Positions 9,291-20,142 of a DNA stretch of 64,000 bases are shown piece after piece (within the stretch, counting starts at the first letter, position 1; each line of letters starts with the position of its first letter). Source of the DNA: Chlorops oryzae (taxonomy: Eukaryota; Arthropoda; Insecta; Diptera; Chloropidae). A program made the position numbers and the translations under genes. Location of the stretch: contig CM035808.1 of assembly GCA_020466095.1 (NCBI GenBank), positions 86,034,779-86,098,778 on the forward strand, in the 5' to 3' direction. The notes beneath the pieces are model-generated. The model did not search any database and had not been told where the DNA came from. It saw only the letters and a list, made by a program, of their open reading frames with translations.

Positions 9291-10560
9291 GGAATTTTGA
9301 GACTTCTCCTTTTTCTGCAATAGCCAATGGCAATGATGGTGGCTACAGCACTTGCGATAATGATAGCCGCATAGTTGGTGGCGAGATGGTGTACGTTGTA
9401 GTTGTTGAAGGGAACTATGCAGGTTTTGGAGAGACTGTCTCGTAGGCTGCGAATTTCTTCTAGGTTGACACTATACGTTGTGGGGTTATACGAGATCGTG
9501 GGTAGTTCCCTCGTTGACTTAGGTAGGGGTGATGAGTGGAATCGAGCATAAGCTCTTCGTAAGGTGGTGTTGTACACATGATGCCCGCGAATAGTCATTT
9601 GTTCGTGGTTCAACACACAGTTGCTTGGTATCTCTAGACGACCCGCCTGACTGAGTGTAAAATGTTGTATCCCGTTGTCGCATACCAAATTCACTGGAGA
9701 TGGGAAGCTTATTCCGTAGATCCATTGATTGGAATTATGTAGCTGAAACCACGTCATGTTTGACAGCTGTGCACTAACTTCTTGTGGAACAAATCCATTT
9801 CGCATTTTCCGAAATCTGCGCTTGATGAGTAAATCAGGTGTCGCTGTAGGCACAAATACTGGTTGTTGGGTATATTGAGACATCCGCCGAGGTCCTTGTC
9901 TACTGGGTAGAGTTGATCCTTTTGCAAGTTGATGCCGATAAATTCCGTTATTGGGTTGATCATCACCAATGTGGCATTTACGACCGCCGGAATTGGAGTT
10001 AGCTGGAACAATTCGAATTTCTCTGAGTTTATCAATGGCAGGATTAGAGAAAAGACTATTCGAGCTTGCATTATAAATGCTCGCACCGTTAAGATTTGGT
10101 AATAGGTGCGAATGTCGGTTTCCGGAATGGGGAGTCGTAGATCATAGGCTAGGTTATTTCAAATGTTTAAGATTTCACCCTGTAACTGATCTGTTGGCAA
10201 CAAGAGCGTGTTAATTCTACCGTGATGGCAATCAGAAATTGCTGCCAAGATTGCTCTTTGTTGTGTTTGGAAATTTTGAGTCAGCGTTAATAATTCCAAT
10301 GCTAAAGAGGTGAACGTTTGAAAATAGCTGTTTGATTGAATGCTATTGCTTAGGTTACGCGTGCTGGAGATTATGAGTGCAACGTGAGCGTCCACGTCGG
10401 CGAATTTCTCTTGCGAGGCTTGCTGTGATCGTTTAACTGGGTTGAGTGTAGCAACCAACACCGACGTGTGGTTTTGTAGCCAATCCGTAAATAGGGCATC
10501 GTTTTTGCTGAATTGATTAAGTTTTTATTCCATATCCGCTTCGTAGGACGAATCGAGCAC
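9290..10560 (-). pseudogene. BEL1 envelope-like gene, decayed
   Basis: Three overlapping minus-strand frames (10461-10159, 10086-9754, 9883-9290) form the C-terminal half of an envelope glycoprotein-like protein. It keeps a long helical, Gln-rich segment, a block around EKFELFQLTPIPAVVN, Cys-rich strings (GGCLNIPNNQYLC) and, near the end, a membrane segment (AAIIIASAVATIIAIGYC) with a basic tail. The arrangement parallels BEL2 env, with which it shares the F-L-P-I-P-N motif. Such env genes of insect elements resemble the baculovirus F-type fusion proteins (inference). Frameshifts and loss of the N-terminal part make it non-functional. Confidence 0.7.
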
Positions 10561-12964
10561 CCCGAATAGAGAGTTAGCTACGTTTCCGATTACATTCAAT
10601 GCTCCCCTTTTTTTTCTTGAGGGAAAGGCTGTTATAAGTGAATTCTCTGCATCCAAGTCGTTGTGCCATAAACGCGTCTGTGGTGAGGTCTGACACTACT
10701 TCCATGTGAATCGCCTTTGAAGAGAAGCAGCAGAATACTGCGACATAACTTTTTGTTGGCCTTTTTCCTTTTATTTTATAGTGCGTCGAGACTGGGCCCC
10801 AAAAGTCGACTCCAGTGTTGATGAAGGCGCGAACTGGTTCAACCCGTTCGGGTAGAAGGATTCCCATAATTTGTTTCATCAGCGTTGGTTTTGCCTTAGT
10901 ACATGCAATGCAGTTGTGAATGACGGCTCTGGCGATTATTTTTGCCTTGACTGGCCAATATTGTTGTCTCGTGATGGCAATCAGTCCCTGCGTGCCGACA
11001 TGTTTGTTGTCGACGTGAAGGTTTTGCATGAGGATTCGAGTCAGTGTGCAATCCAGCAAGAGGATGGGATGTTTTTCGCCAAACGTTAATGACGACGCTT
11101 GAAGACGACCACCGAATCTGATTAATCCGTTTTCGTCCATAAATGGAGTTAACCCCTTTATTGGGCTCGTGCTGCAAATCTCTCTTCCCCCTTTTAGTGC
11201 CTTCACTTCGTCTGGAAATTCTTCCTGTTGAACTGTTTGAAATATAACTTGTTGTGCCAGTGATAGTTCCTTAGGAGTAGGTTGAAGCCCGTTGCCGTCG
11301 TGAGGAGTTTTTAAAATAATTTGAGTGAATCGAATCACGAGGGTGGTGATTCTTTGGAACTTCCGGATGGAGTTTTGGTGGTTGATTGTTTTGACAAAAT
11401 GAGGCGGGCAAACATTATTTTTACAGGCGATGGTGGCCGTTTTTTTGAGTTCCATTTGGCATTGACCTTTGGGAGAGAACGTAGGGGGCCAATATTGTTC
11501 GGTTCCGCGAAGGAACAACGGGCCATAGAACCATACCGACCAGCTACTTAATTTTGTTGCTGCTAATCCGCGGGATAAAATATCAGCTGGATTTTCGATG
11601 GATCTCACGTGACGCCATTGAAGTTTGCTGGATAATTCTTGTATCTTGGCTATACGATTTGCGACAAAAGTATAGTACGATGTTGATGTTGCGTTGATCC
11701 ATGTTAATACAATTTCGGAGTCGGTCCAAAGATGCGTGGTTAAGTTTAAGTTTTCTAGGCAGGATTTTACCTTATTGACAAGCTGGGCCGTGAGTACGGC
11801 TGCGCAAAGCTCCAATTTTGGGGTGGTTAGTTTTTTGATGGGGGCTAATTTTGATCTAGCGCAGAGTAATCGAACTATAACCCGTCCATTGGGAGCAATT
11901 GATCGTACATACACCACGACTCCATATGCTCGTTCAGACGCGTCGGAGAAGGCATGAAGTTGTATAGTACTGGGAACTTCATTTCCGAAGACGTGTCTTG
12001 ATAGTTTTATATTATTTAAACTTTTGAGGCTGTTCATAAAATGTTCCCATTTTGCTTGCAGCTCTTCTGAAAGGCATTCATCCCAGTCAAGCTTTAAGGA
12101 CCATAGTTTCTGTAGGAACAGCTTCGCTTCCACAGTGACTGGTCCAAGGAGTCCTAATGGGTCAAAAATTCGGGATATGTCTGCTGAAACTGTCCTTTTG
12201 GTGAAATTACAATTCTTGACTTGATTAATTTGTATTTGGAATTCGTCGCTGGTTGGTATCCAGACTTGCCCAAGTGTTTTAATGTGATTTCCGTCTAGAG
12301 AATTAAAGTTTAATGTTATTGCCGTGTCAGAGGAGTTGATTCCTTCCATTAGCTGTTGGTGATTGGCGCACCATTTTCGTAACTTGAAGCCTGCTTTGTT
12401 GACGAGGTTGATGAGATCTGTTTGTACGTGGAGTGCCTCAGTGATGGAATTAAATCCGGTCATGACGTCGTTTACGTAAAAATCTCTGCGCAGTATGCTT
12501 GAGGCTACAGGATGATTAGTTTCTTCTACTTGTGCTAGGCGCTGCAAACACTTTCTGGCTAGATACGGTGCAGAGGTTGTACCGTATGTGACTGTGTTCA
12601 GGAGGTACACCTTAATTGGCTCCGTGTCCTCATTTCTCCACAAAATGAGTTGGAATCGGCGGTCGCTGTCATTCACCAAAATTTGGCGGTACATTTGTTC
12701 GATGTCCGCTGTGAATACATATTTATAAAGACGAAATCGGATAAGGATCGTGAACAGATCATCTTGCACGGTGGGGACAGTCATTAAGACGTCGTTTAAT
12801 GCTATATTGGTCGAAGTCGGTGCGGAGGCGTCGAATACAACGCGCAGTTTTGTGGTCGAACTTTCTGGGCGACCTACTCCATGATGCGGCAAAAAATAGC
12901 ATAGATGACAAATTTCTTCTGGATTTATCTCAGTCATATGTCCCAATTGACGACATTCTTGCAT
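10560..12964 (-). pseudogene. BEL1 reverse transcriptase, RNase H and integrase N-terminus
   Basis: A long open frame of about 790 codons. The Pao-type RT is seen in VVFDASAPTSTN, FTADIEQMYRQ and DFYVNDVMTGF; the YVDD box reads YVND, so the second catalytic Asp pair is altered. RNase H follows with LHAFSDASERAYG and LWTDSEIVL. The integrase zinc finger (HVDNKHVGTQG, CIACTKAKP) and first catalytic block (NTGVDFWGP) are present. After about residue 770 the frame runs out of integrase and into env at about 10640, so the second half of the integrase and the start of env are deleted. Frame disruption separates it from the protease ORF. Confidence 0.85.
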
Positions 12965-13950
12965 AAGTTTTGGTATGCTTCTTTCAGGCTGGGCTTCCTT
13001 TTTAGTCTCCGCTCCACAGCTAGAAATCTCTGTTTTGCCAGTTGATGTGAAAATCCTAAAGTTGGAACGTCCCCCTTGAAGGGTAAGTTCACTATGAACC
13101 TTCCTTGTGGCGTTCTTATGATTGTGCGATTGAATTGTTCTTCACATTGTTGCTCCTCTTGCGTTTGGTATTGGCTTGCTTCGTTTACTTCTTCCAGTTC
13201 CCAAAATCGTTTCAAGTCTAGTTCGGTGCTGTTGGTTACCATGCCACAAGTTGCGGATAATGAGACCGTTTCGCTGACTCGGCCGGTCACTACCCAACCA
13301 AAGACTGTTTTTTGAAGTATTGGTCGGTCTTCACCCAATGGAATGCTTTCAAGCTGCACGACTTCATAATATAATTCAACACCTATTAGTATGTCAATGG
13401 GGCCCGGTTTGTTAAATTGGTTATCTGCGAGTGCGACGTTGGTAGGTATTGGCCATTCGTTTATATTGACGTTAAATGATGGCTGATTGATGACTATGGT
13501 TGGCATGATGTAGGCTTCCAAATCTTACTTAAAGGTTGACATTCTTGACTCAAGTGTTGCATATACTCGTCGTCGAGCTGCTTTGTTTAGCAGTCCAACG
13601 CCACAAATGTTTACAGAACTAGGTAATTGCATTAAGCCCAACTTCCGGGCGGCCTTTTCCGTAATTAAATTGATTTGTGACCCGGAATCTAATAGTGCGC
13701 GAAACTGGAAACGTCCTCCTTGCGGACTTCGTAGTGTCACCATTGCTGTTCCTAATAGTTCATAACTCCCTTCGGGCACTACCGGTATACTTGCCGTTAG
13801 TGCTGAGGCTGCTGGGCTGTTTGCGATGGTTTCCTTGCTGTCATTTCCTGCGCTTGTCTTTGACTTTGCTGCAGTGTGAGTTGTTTCTTGGGCTGGTTTT
13901 TCAAGGCCCTTTGCTGCGTATATCTTGATTTGACTGCGCTTGAATACGGC
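12934..13950 (-). pseudogene. BEL1 aspartic protease and RT N-terminal region
   Basis: Two minus-strand frames with a stop/frameshift at about 13522. The right one carries the retropepsin signature RALLDSGSQINLITEKAA with catalytic D-S-G. The left one carries the conserved BEL segment PIDILIGVELYYEVV and GWVVTGRV, which follows the protease and leads to RT. At its 5' end (about 13955) BEL1 coding is interrupted by the LINE. Confidence 0.85.
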
Positions 13951-13963
13951 CGTCTCAGTCATG

Positions 13964-15131
13964 GTTTTGTGCATTATTTGTGCTCGGGCAGATTGTGATC
14001 TTCAGTGTAAAGTTTGCAAAAAATTAGCTCATGCTTCCTGTTATGGAATAAAAGATAAAAACGTTCTCGATATTTTTAAGAACGTTAGTAATTTTGTATT
14101 TAATTGCAATGAATGCTTAAAACTATCATTTGACTTGCCTGTAAAAATAGCTAGTCTTGTAGCTGAGTGCAAGGCAATTAATTCTAAAGTGCCTAAGTGT
14201 CTTGATGAGTACGCCGAGCCTGGTGCTCTTACTTCGGCTTCGTCTAAAAATCAAAAAAGCCTATTAAAAACTGCTGTTACGGGCTCTCCTCGTCTCTCAA
14301 CGTCTTCTACTGCTGGCTCTCCCGCAAGCAATAACGCAATACTTACGCGTTCGAAAGCCAAGGTTAACGAACCCAATCGTGTTGGCTCTACGAACGCGAG
14401 AAATAGTGCTCAAAGCCTCTGCTCTTCTAATAAAACACCTGTTGCTTCGCATTCAGTGACTTGGAAAAATCCTACTGTTCTTAAGTCGTCGTCAAATGCC
14501 ACTCGTGTTAGCAGTGCATCATGCTCTCTTGTCGGTAACCAACAACTCAATTCTGTAGTGCTGCCGAACTCTCCGCCTATTGCTGAAACTGAAGCTGTGG
14601 ATCTTAATACTCTTAATGACTCTTTATCTGAGGTCACTGTGGCTGATAATAATTATTCGCAGTGGAATTTAATCAATAAGAGAAAGCGCAACAAGTCTGG
14701 AATTGTTGTTGGCTCAAATTCTAATGCTGAACTAAATGTAGCTGTGCGTTAAAAGTGTCTGCATTTGTCTTCGTTCCTTCCTACTGTCTCAGCTGATGAC
14801 ATAATAAACTATGTGGCTAATCATGCTGGTATTGATAAGACTCTCTTATCTTGTTATAAACNNNNNNNNNNNNNNNNNNNNNNNNNNNNNNNNNNNNNNN
14901 NNNNNNNNNNNNNNNNNNNNNNNNNNNNNNNNNNNNNNNNNNNNNNNNNNNNNNNNNNNNNTAGTGAAAAAAGATGTTGCTCTTGATTCTATAAAGAGAG
15001 TGAATTTTAAGCTTGCACTGCCTTCAGCGAACTTCGATAATCTCTTTACTCCAACTCTCTGGCCTACGGATGTAAGAGTTCGACCTTTTCGTTTTGTTCC
15101 GAAAACGGAGAGCGGGCAAGCTCCGCCTTAA
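13964..15131 (+). pseudogene. LINE ORF1 with PHD-like zinc finger
   Basis: The first frame (to 14752) begins with a Cys-rich finger (CIICARADCDLQCKVCKKLA, then HASC and later FNCNEC), a PHD-like treble-clef as found in ORF1 of CR1/Jockey-group elements. A long Ser/Asn-rich linker follows. A second frame (14765-15131, across the assembly gap) has VKKDVALDSIKRVNFKLAL and PTLWPTDVRVRPFRF, typical of the C-terminal RNA-binding part. ORF1 proteins coat the element RNA. The frame change near 14750 may be a real frameshift. Confidence 0.7.
14862..14961. other. Assembly gap (100 N)
   Basis: Run of exactly 100 unspecified bases inside the LINE ORF1. Confidence 0.99.
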
Positions 15132-16470
15132 CTGCATCTAAAAATAATAATCATATTGCGAACATAGCTGTTATTGATGCTAAGAGATCTGATAAAAGAA
15201 TCTGAATTATCTTTTATGAAAATGTGTCGGGTATGCGGACTAAGTCGGAAATCTTCTTTTCTAATTTAGCCTATTTGGATGTTGATGTTATTGTTCTAAC
15301 GGAAACTGGGCTTAATTCTGCTCTTTTTGTTGAAGAATTCTTCGATACAAACGTCTTTCATGTCTTTCGCAAGGACCGTGATTCTTTGAAAACGGGTTGT
15401 TCCAGAGGTGGCGGAGTCATCATAGCTGTTAAGCGTTTATTTATTGTACATTTTGTGGAGCTTTTAAACATTGATTCACTACTGGATCAGCTTATAGTAA
15501 CAATCCATGGCAAATATTGCAAAATTTATTTAGCGGTTTCATATATTCCTCCTAATAGTCCTCTTGAACTATATCAAGGTCATGTGGACAATCTTAGTCA
15601 AATTGCACTAAATTTGACAGAAAATGATCATTTTTGTGTTATGGGCGACTTAAATCTTTTCAATTTAATTTGGTCCCCTTCTCTTTTATACAATGGCCTC
15701 TATCCTTTGAATTCTCTCAATGAGTTGGAAACATTTGTAATTGATGGCTTTTCCAAATTGGATTTGATCCAGTGGAATTCTTGTTTCAATAAACTTCACA
15801 GACTCCTTGATCTTGTTTATGTCACTTAGAATCTTAATGCTGATCTACATGAATCTGTCACTAAACTAAACACTCCTAGCTTGAGTTTTTTTTCGCTTGG
15901 ATTATAAAAACTGTAATTTTAATCTCCTCAATTTTAAAATTAATAGCACTAATTGGCATTTTAAGCTAAAGCAGTTAGGTACTGAAGCCGCGTTCAAAAA
16001 ATTCAAGTCGGTAGTGTGTTGCTTTACAAATGAATGTACGCCACGTATCCGTGTTAAAAAATATTCCATGCCATGGGCAACTTCTGGTTTATTGCGCCTA
16101 AAAAACCTTAGGAATAAATTTTATAAAAAATCTTTGATTGCAGCGAATCCAATATTCTTTAGCCTTTATAGGCACTACACGCGGGAATTCAATTTCTTAA
16201 ATAAATTCTTGTTTAAAAAGTATGGCTGGAAAATTGAACATAATATCAAAAAAAAAATCTCAAAGAGTTCTGGCGTTATGTAGATTCGAAGAAAAAGAGC
16301 TCGAATATCCCTAGGTCTTTGTCTTATAAATCTAGAACCTCGAAATCGCTGTTTGAATCTGCCGAAATGTTTGCAGAATTCTTCGAATCTAATTTTGAAA
16401 TTGATTCTTGTCCCTCTGTAGGAATACCTCATAGCCTACCAAAAAATGCTTATATCGACTTTGGCTCACT

Positions 16471-16589
16471 AGTGGTATTCAAGCAACAGTGCAAACGCAG
16501 TGTGCAATATTTGCACTTGTCAATTTGCGTACAAAAAAAACAGTGCAAATATTGCACACTGCGATTTGCACTGTTGCTTGAATACCACT
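16471..16589. mobile_element. 119-bp near-perfect palindromic element
   Basis: Arms of 46 and 47 bp are complementary except for one inserted T and surround a 26-bp A-rich centre. The ends read AGTGGTATTCAAGCAACAGT. ACT occurs on both sides (16468-16470, 16590-16592), and removing the element and one ACT rejoins the LINE RT frame exactly. There is no coding capacity. Transcribed, it would make a long, almost perfectly paired hairpin. Confidence 0.9.
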
Positions 16590-16884
16590 ACTGTCTTTGT
16601 CTGATGAGGACATTTTGGCTGGTGTTGCTCATCTGAAAATTTCATTTAAAGCCGATGTGGATGGCTTCTCTGGGTCTTTACTTAAGAGTTGTTCCAGCAG
16701 CATTGTAGTTCCGCTAAAACTAATCCTTAATAAATCATTAGCCGAGGGTGATTTTATTGATGATTGGAAATTAGCTTTTATAACCCCTATTTTTAAAGCT
16801 GGGAATAAAAATAATGTTGAAAACTATAGACCAATTTCGAAATTGTCTAATATAAGTAAGCTCTTTGAATCCATAATAAAAGCT

Positions 16885-17319
16885 AGTACACAAAGGCAAA
16901 GGAATTTGACATTCCATACAAATATGTATGGGACAATTCCTTCGCGGAATACAAAGAAATTATAACTGAAATTAATTCCTTCGGCTAGTACACAAGAGTG
17001 AAAAAAAGAGCGGGGGAATTTGACGTTGCGTTTACTTTAAAAATTGTCAACAGATGGCGCTGAAGAGAATTTCTTTGCCATTTATTGGCCGAATTGAATA
17101 AATTGCGAAGGAATTTTGACATACGCATCTCATTCCATCGGAAAAATATGGAGAATGGTCATACTGAGTTCGAATATTAATATTATTAAGCTTCAAACAG
17201 CTAATGTATTTGTATTCAAATTTACCGCCCTATGGTATCTGTCAATCTGACATTCCTTCGCGGAAATAAAATTTATTCAGCCTCCATTCCGCCAATGAAA
17301 TCCTTTGCTTTTGTGTACT
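16885..17319. mobile_element. 435-bp TIR element inserted in the LINE RT
   Basis: Termini AGTACACAAAGGCAAAGGA (left) and AGTACACAAAAGCAAAGGA (right, reversed). It is flanked by AGCT at 16881-16884 and 17320-17323. Excision with one AGCT restores the RT frame. Internal motifs such as GACATTCC and TTCCTTCGCGGAA recur in both halves. Non-coding; superfamily not assigned. Confidence 0.85.
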
Positions 17320-18679
17320 AGCTTTGAAGGAAAAAATTTGTTTTGCTGTAAGAAATATTATTTCAATATCGCCACATGGTTTTTTTCCGGGTCGCTCTAC
17401 TATCACTAACCTTGCTTTATTTTCTGAGTACTGCATAACAGCTTTTTCCCATGGTCATCAGATTGACGTGATCTACACCGACTTTTCAAAAGCATTTGAT
17501 AAAGTCTCACACAGTCTTCTCATTGCTAAGCTTTACAAAATCGGTTTTTATTCTACATTTCTTAGTTGGCTTGAGTCTTATCTGTCTAACAGATTGTGTT
17601 ATGTATGCATTGAAGGCATATGTTCTAAGCCCTTTATTGCAACTTCTGGAGTACCGCAAGGAAGCATTTTGGGTCCATTGCTTTTTATTATTTCATCAAT
17701 GATATTACTGAAGTAATTAAACACTGTAAATGTCTCCTATTTGCGGACGACTTAAAAATCTTTCGTGAACTGCGTAATGAAGATGAATCCCGTCTCATTC
17801 AGTCTGATATCAACTCCATTCTTGATTTCTGTGGAAAAAACCATCTCTTTCTAAATGCAAAGAAATGTGCTTTTGCAACTTACACGAAATCTAATTTTCC
17901 AATAATTGCCTCCTACTTACTAGGAAACTCTGTGCTAAGTAGAGTCGAGGTCTTTAAGGATCTCGGAGTGGTGTTTGATACTAAATTTACTTTTGTTAAC
18001 CATCTTAACTCTATAATAGCGAAGTGTTATGCGACGCTTGCTTTCATAAGGCGAAATAGCTTTCATATTTCTGACCCTTATACTTTTAAATCGCTTTATA
18101 TTTCGCTAGTAAGATCCAAATTGGAATATGGCTCAATTATCTGGAATCCAATTTATGTAGTGCATGTGAATCGTATTGAACGTATACAAAAAAATTTTAC
18201 GCGTTTTGCTTTACGTGCCTTAAATTATGGTGTAAATTTACCAGCTTATAATGTACGCTGTATGCTCATCGATTTAAAGCCACTTGACGTACGAAGAAAA
18301 ATTAATTCCTTACTTTTTATTGCTGATATCATTAGCTCTCGTATTGATTGTCCAGATCTTCTAGCTCTTATAAATTTTAAAGTCCCTGTACGAAGGCTAA
18401 GAAATCCCGCGTATTTTTATGTTGAATTCATCAAAACTAACTTTCAATGCGCCATTAGTAAGAGCCCTGACTGCTTTTAATGCCTTAACCTTGAATAATT
18501 TTATTGACTTTTCTTTTCCAAAGTCTGTTCTAAAAAATACCTTAAATAATATTATTAGATAATAAGTGCAGCTATTTAAATTAAGCTCATAATATTTTCA
18601 ATGTATATGATTGTTGTTTTAAGTGTAGTCCGTAAGGAGAATTATCATCCACTGACTAAATAAATGAAATGAAATTGGA

Positions 18680-18964
18680 ATATACCTCATGGAGTGACTT
18701 GTGGTGTTTTTTCTTACAAATAGCACAGCTTTCTGCGAAACATCTTGGAGAATAGTGGCCTGGTTTGAGACAGTTGAGGCAGTGTTGTGCGGTCAACAAC
18801 AACTTGTGCTTTTCCTCTGGTGCTAAGCTAATGTACTTCTTACACGATGCTAAGTAGTGGTCCTCTTCACATGCCAGACAATTTCTAGGTGCGTTTGTTG
18901 TGTTGAGGCATGCTTTGCTGGTGTCCCTGTGTCCTGACGCCTCTAGAGCTTGAAAGCGAAGTTT
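18680..18964 (-). pseudogene. BEL1 gag zinc-knuckle region
   Basis: The minus-strand frame reads CLACEEDHYLASCKKY, then CLNCLKPGHYSPRC and CAICKKKHHKSLH. These are three CCHC-like Cys/His groups of the BEL nucleocapsid, which binds the genomic RNA. The frame enters the solo LTR on its 5' side (about 18965) and the LINE on its 3' side, so it is an isolated exon-like island of BEL1 gag. Confidence 0.85.
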
Positions 18965-19713
18965 TGTTGTGATTTTATGCAAGTGATATGTTCCCTATGA
19001 ACATAATGCCTAAAATCCTTTGTGAAAATAAAGAGGACTCAAGAATTATACGTTATAATATCCTTTATTTAATCCTTTTTTATTTCACAATGTTATTAAT
19101 GCTATCTCCTTATATTTACTCTTAAAACTTCCCTAATCCCCTTTTCTCCAAGTCCACGCTCTAATCGCTGTTGCCACTGGTGAGTACATACGAGTCGAGT
19201 TGGGACTGTCGCAAACTGGTCTTCCGCAAAGAGTCCTCTTCTCCAAATCGATCTTCCGTTTATATAGAATGAAACCGCTGATGCTGCATTGTTGATTTCG
19301 CAATTGCTGTCAGACGATTTTTCCCGAAGTTGCTGCGTAGGTTCAATGTTGACCGCTTTAGCGATTTCCCAATCGCTACCTGTCGCAATAGTTGACCTGT
19401 GCTTGTCGATTTGCTTTTGCTTAATTGATTTTCGAGCTCACCAGATGTCACACTTGCCGCATAAGCACTTTCGCCAGGTGTTGTCTGAATTTCCTTGCGT
19501 TCGGAAATTCGCTTATCAAGTATTACTACTCGCCGCTCTGGTCGTGTGCCAACGTTGATCATATTTCGCATTTAAGCTTGGATTGGTTGTTGTTGTTGTT
19601 GTTGTTCTTTCATTTGTGCTGAAGTCGTTTTGCTATATTTCGGTATATTCTTATAAAGGTGACCATCGTGCATAATAATTGAATGCTCGTGAGTCGAATG
19701 TTGACTCACAACA
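18965..19713 (-). repeat. Solo LTR, 749 bp, in BEL1 gag
   Basis: Read on the minus strand it starts TGTTGTGAGTCAACATTC and ends AAAATCACAACA. It is flanked by GTTT on the plus strand (18961-18964 and 19714-19717). Excising it with one GTTT rejoins BEL1 gag in frame, so the ends are exact. TG...CA termini, a 4-bp duplication and the lack of internal sequence indicate recombination between the two LTRs of a former Gypsy-type element. The 103-codon ORF inside has no known motif and is probably chance. Confidence 0.85.
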
Positions 19714-20142
19714 GTTTCAAGAATTTTAGTAATTTATTCACTGGTTGTAAATTTTCCGGATTTTCAATTGTCTGTTCAAATAGGTCATGTGTGGCTTGAT
19801 CTAAATTTTTTTATAAGAAGAAACATTAAGAATGGGTCCCAGTGCTCTGTTTCTATTCCAAGATTTTTCAACGAGAGCAGGCATTCTGTTGTAGTATCGT
19901 GAAGTCGCTTGATTGCCTCGGCGTTTGCAGTTTGAATGTGAGGTTGCGAGATGAGCTTGCTGATGTAAGAGTTGATAAATAGTCGCTTGTTATTAAAGCG
20001 GTCGCTTAGTAGTGTCCAAGCATCCTCGAAGTTGTCTTCTGTAACGGTTAAATGTGAGATAAGTTGCGCAGCTTCCCCCTCTAGGTTGCCCTTTAGGTAG
20101 AACATTTTTTGGCATCCTCCCAATGGTTGTTTATATATGACT
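19714..20142 (-). pseudogene. BEL1 gag capsid region
   Basis: The frame contains FYLKGNLEGEAAQLISHL and DAWTLLSDRFNNKRLFINSY, the classic BEL/Pao gag (DUF1759-type) core, then LDHD-like helices and LLIKK. It continues at 36908 after removal of G1 and one copy of GACT, with the frame unbroken at the join. Confidence 0.85.

Larger units (their letters stand above)
15224..18480 (+). pseudogene. LINE ORF2: endonuclease and reverse transcriptase
   Basis: The apurinic-type endonuclease occupies 15224-15829 (DVIVLTETGLNS, SRGGGVIIAV, FCVMGDLNLFN). The RT follows in pieces: 16597-16880 (ITPIFKAGNKNNVENYRPIS), 17324-17716 (GFFPGRSTI, VIYTDFSKAFDKVSH, SGVPQGSILGPLLF) and about 17701-18480 (LLFADDLKIF and a C-terminal VRSKLEYGSIIWNP). 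Removing the inverted-repeat element at 16885-17319 with one AGCT restores the frame, and likewise for 16471-16589. Remaining damage includes a stop near 15828, a stop near 16280 and a frameshift near 17700, so it is dead. Confidence 0.85.
13955..18665 (+). mobile_element. Non-LTR retrotransposon (LINE, Jockey/CR1 group), decayed
   Basis: ORF1 remnants, an endonuclease and a reverse transcriptase follow one another on the plus strand. The 3' end has a short AT-rich tail, TAAATAAATGAAATGAAAT, where BEL1 gag resumes. The LINE lies between BEL1 gag zinc knuckles and protease. The 5' end lacks a clear start and is placed at the end of BEL1 coding similarity, and I could not read an exact target duplication. 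An assembly gap (14862-14961) falls inside ORF1, and two inverted-repeat elements (16471, 16885) are inserted in the RT region. Confidence 0.8.

Noticed and set aside
19260..19571. 103-codon ORF as a gene
   Set aside because: It lies entirely inside the solo LTR, has no motif and overlaps ORFs on the other strand.
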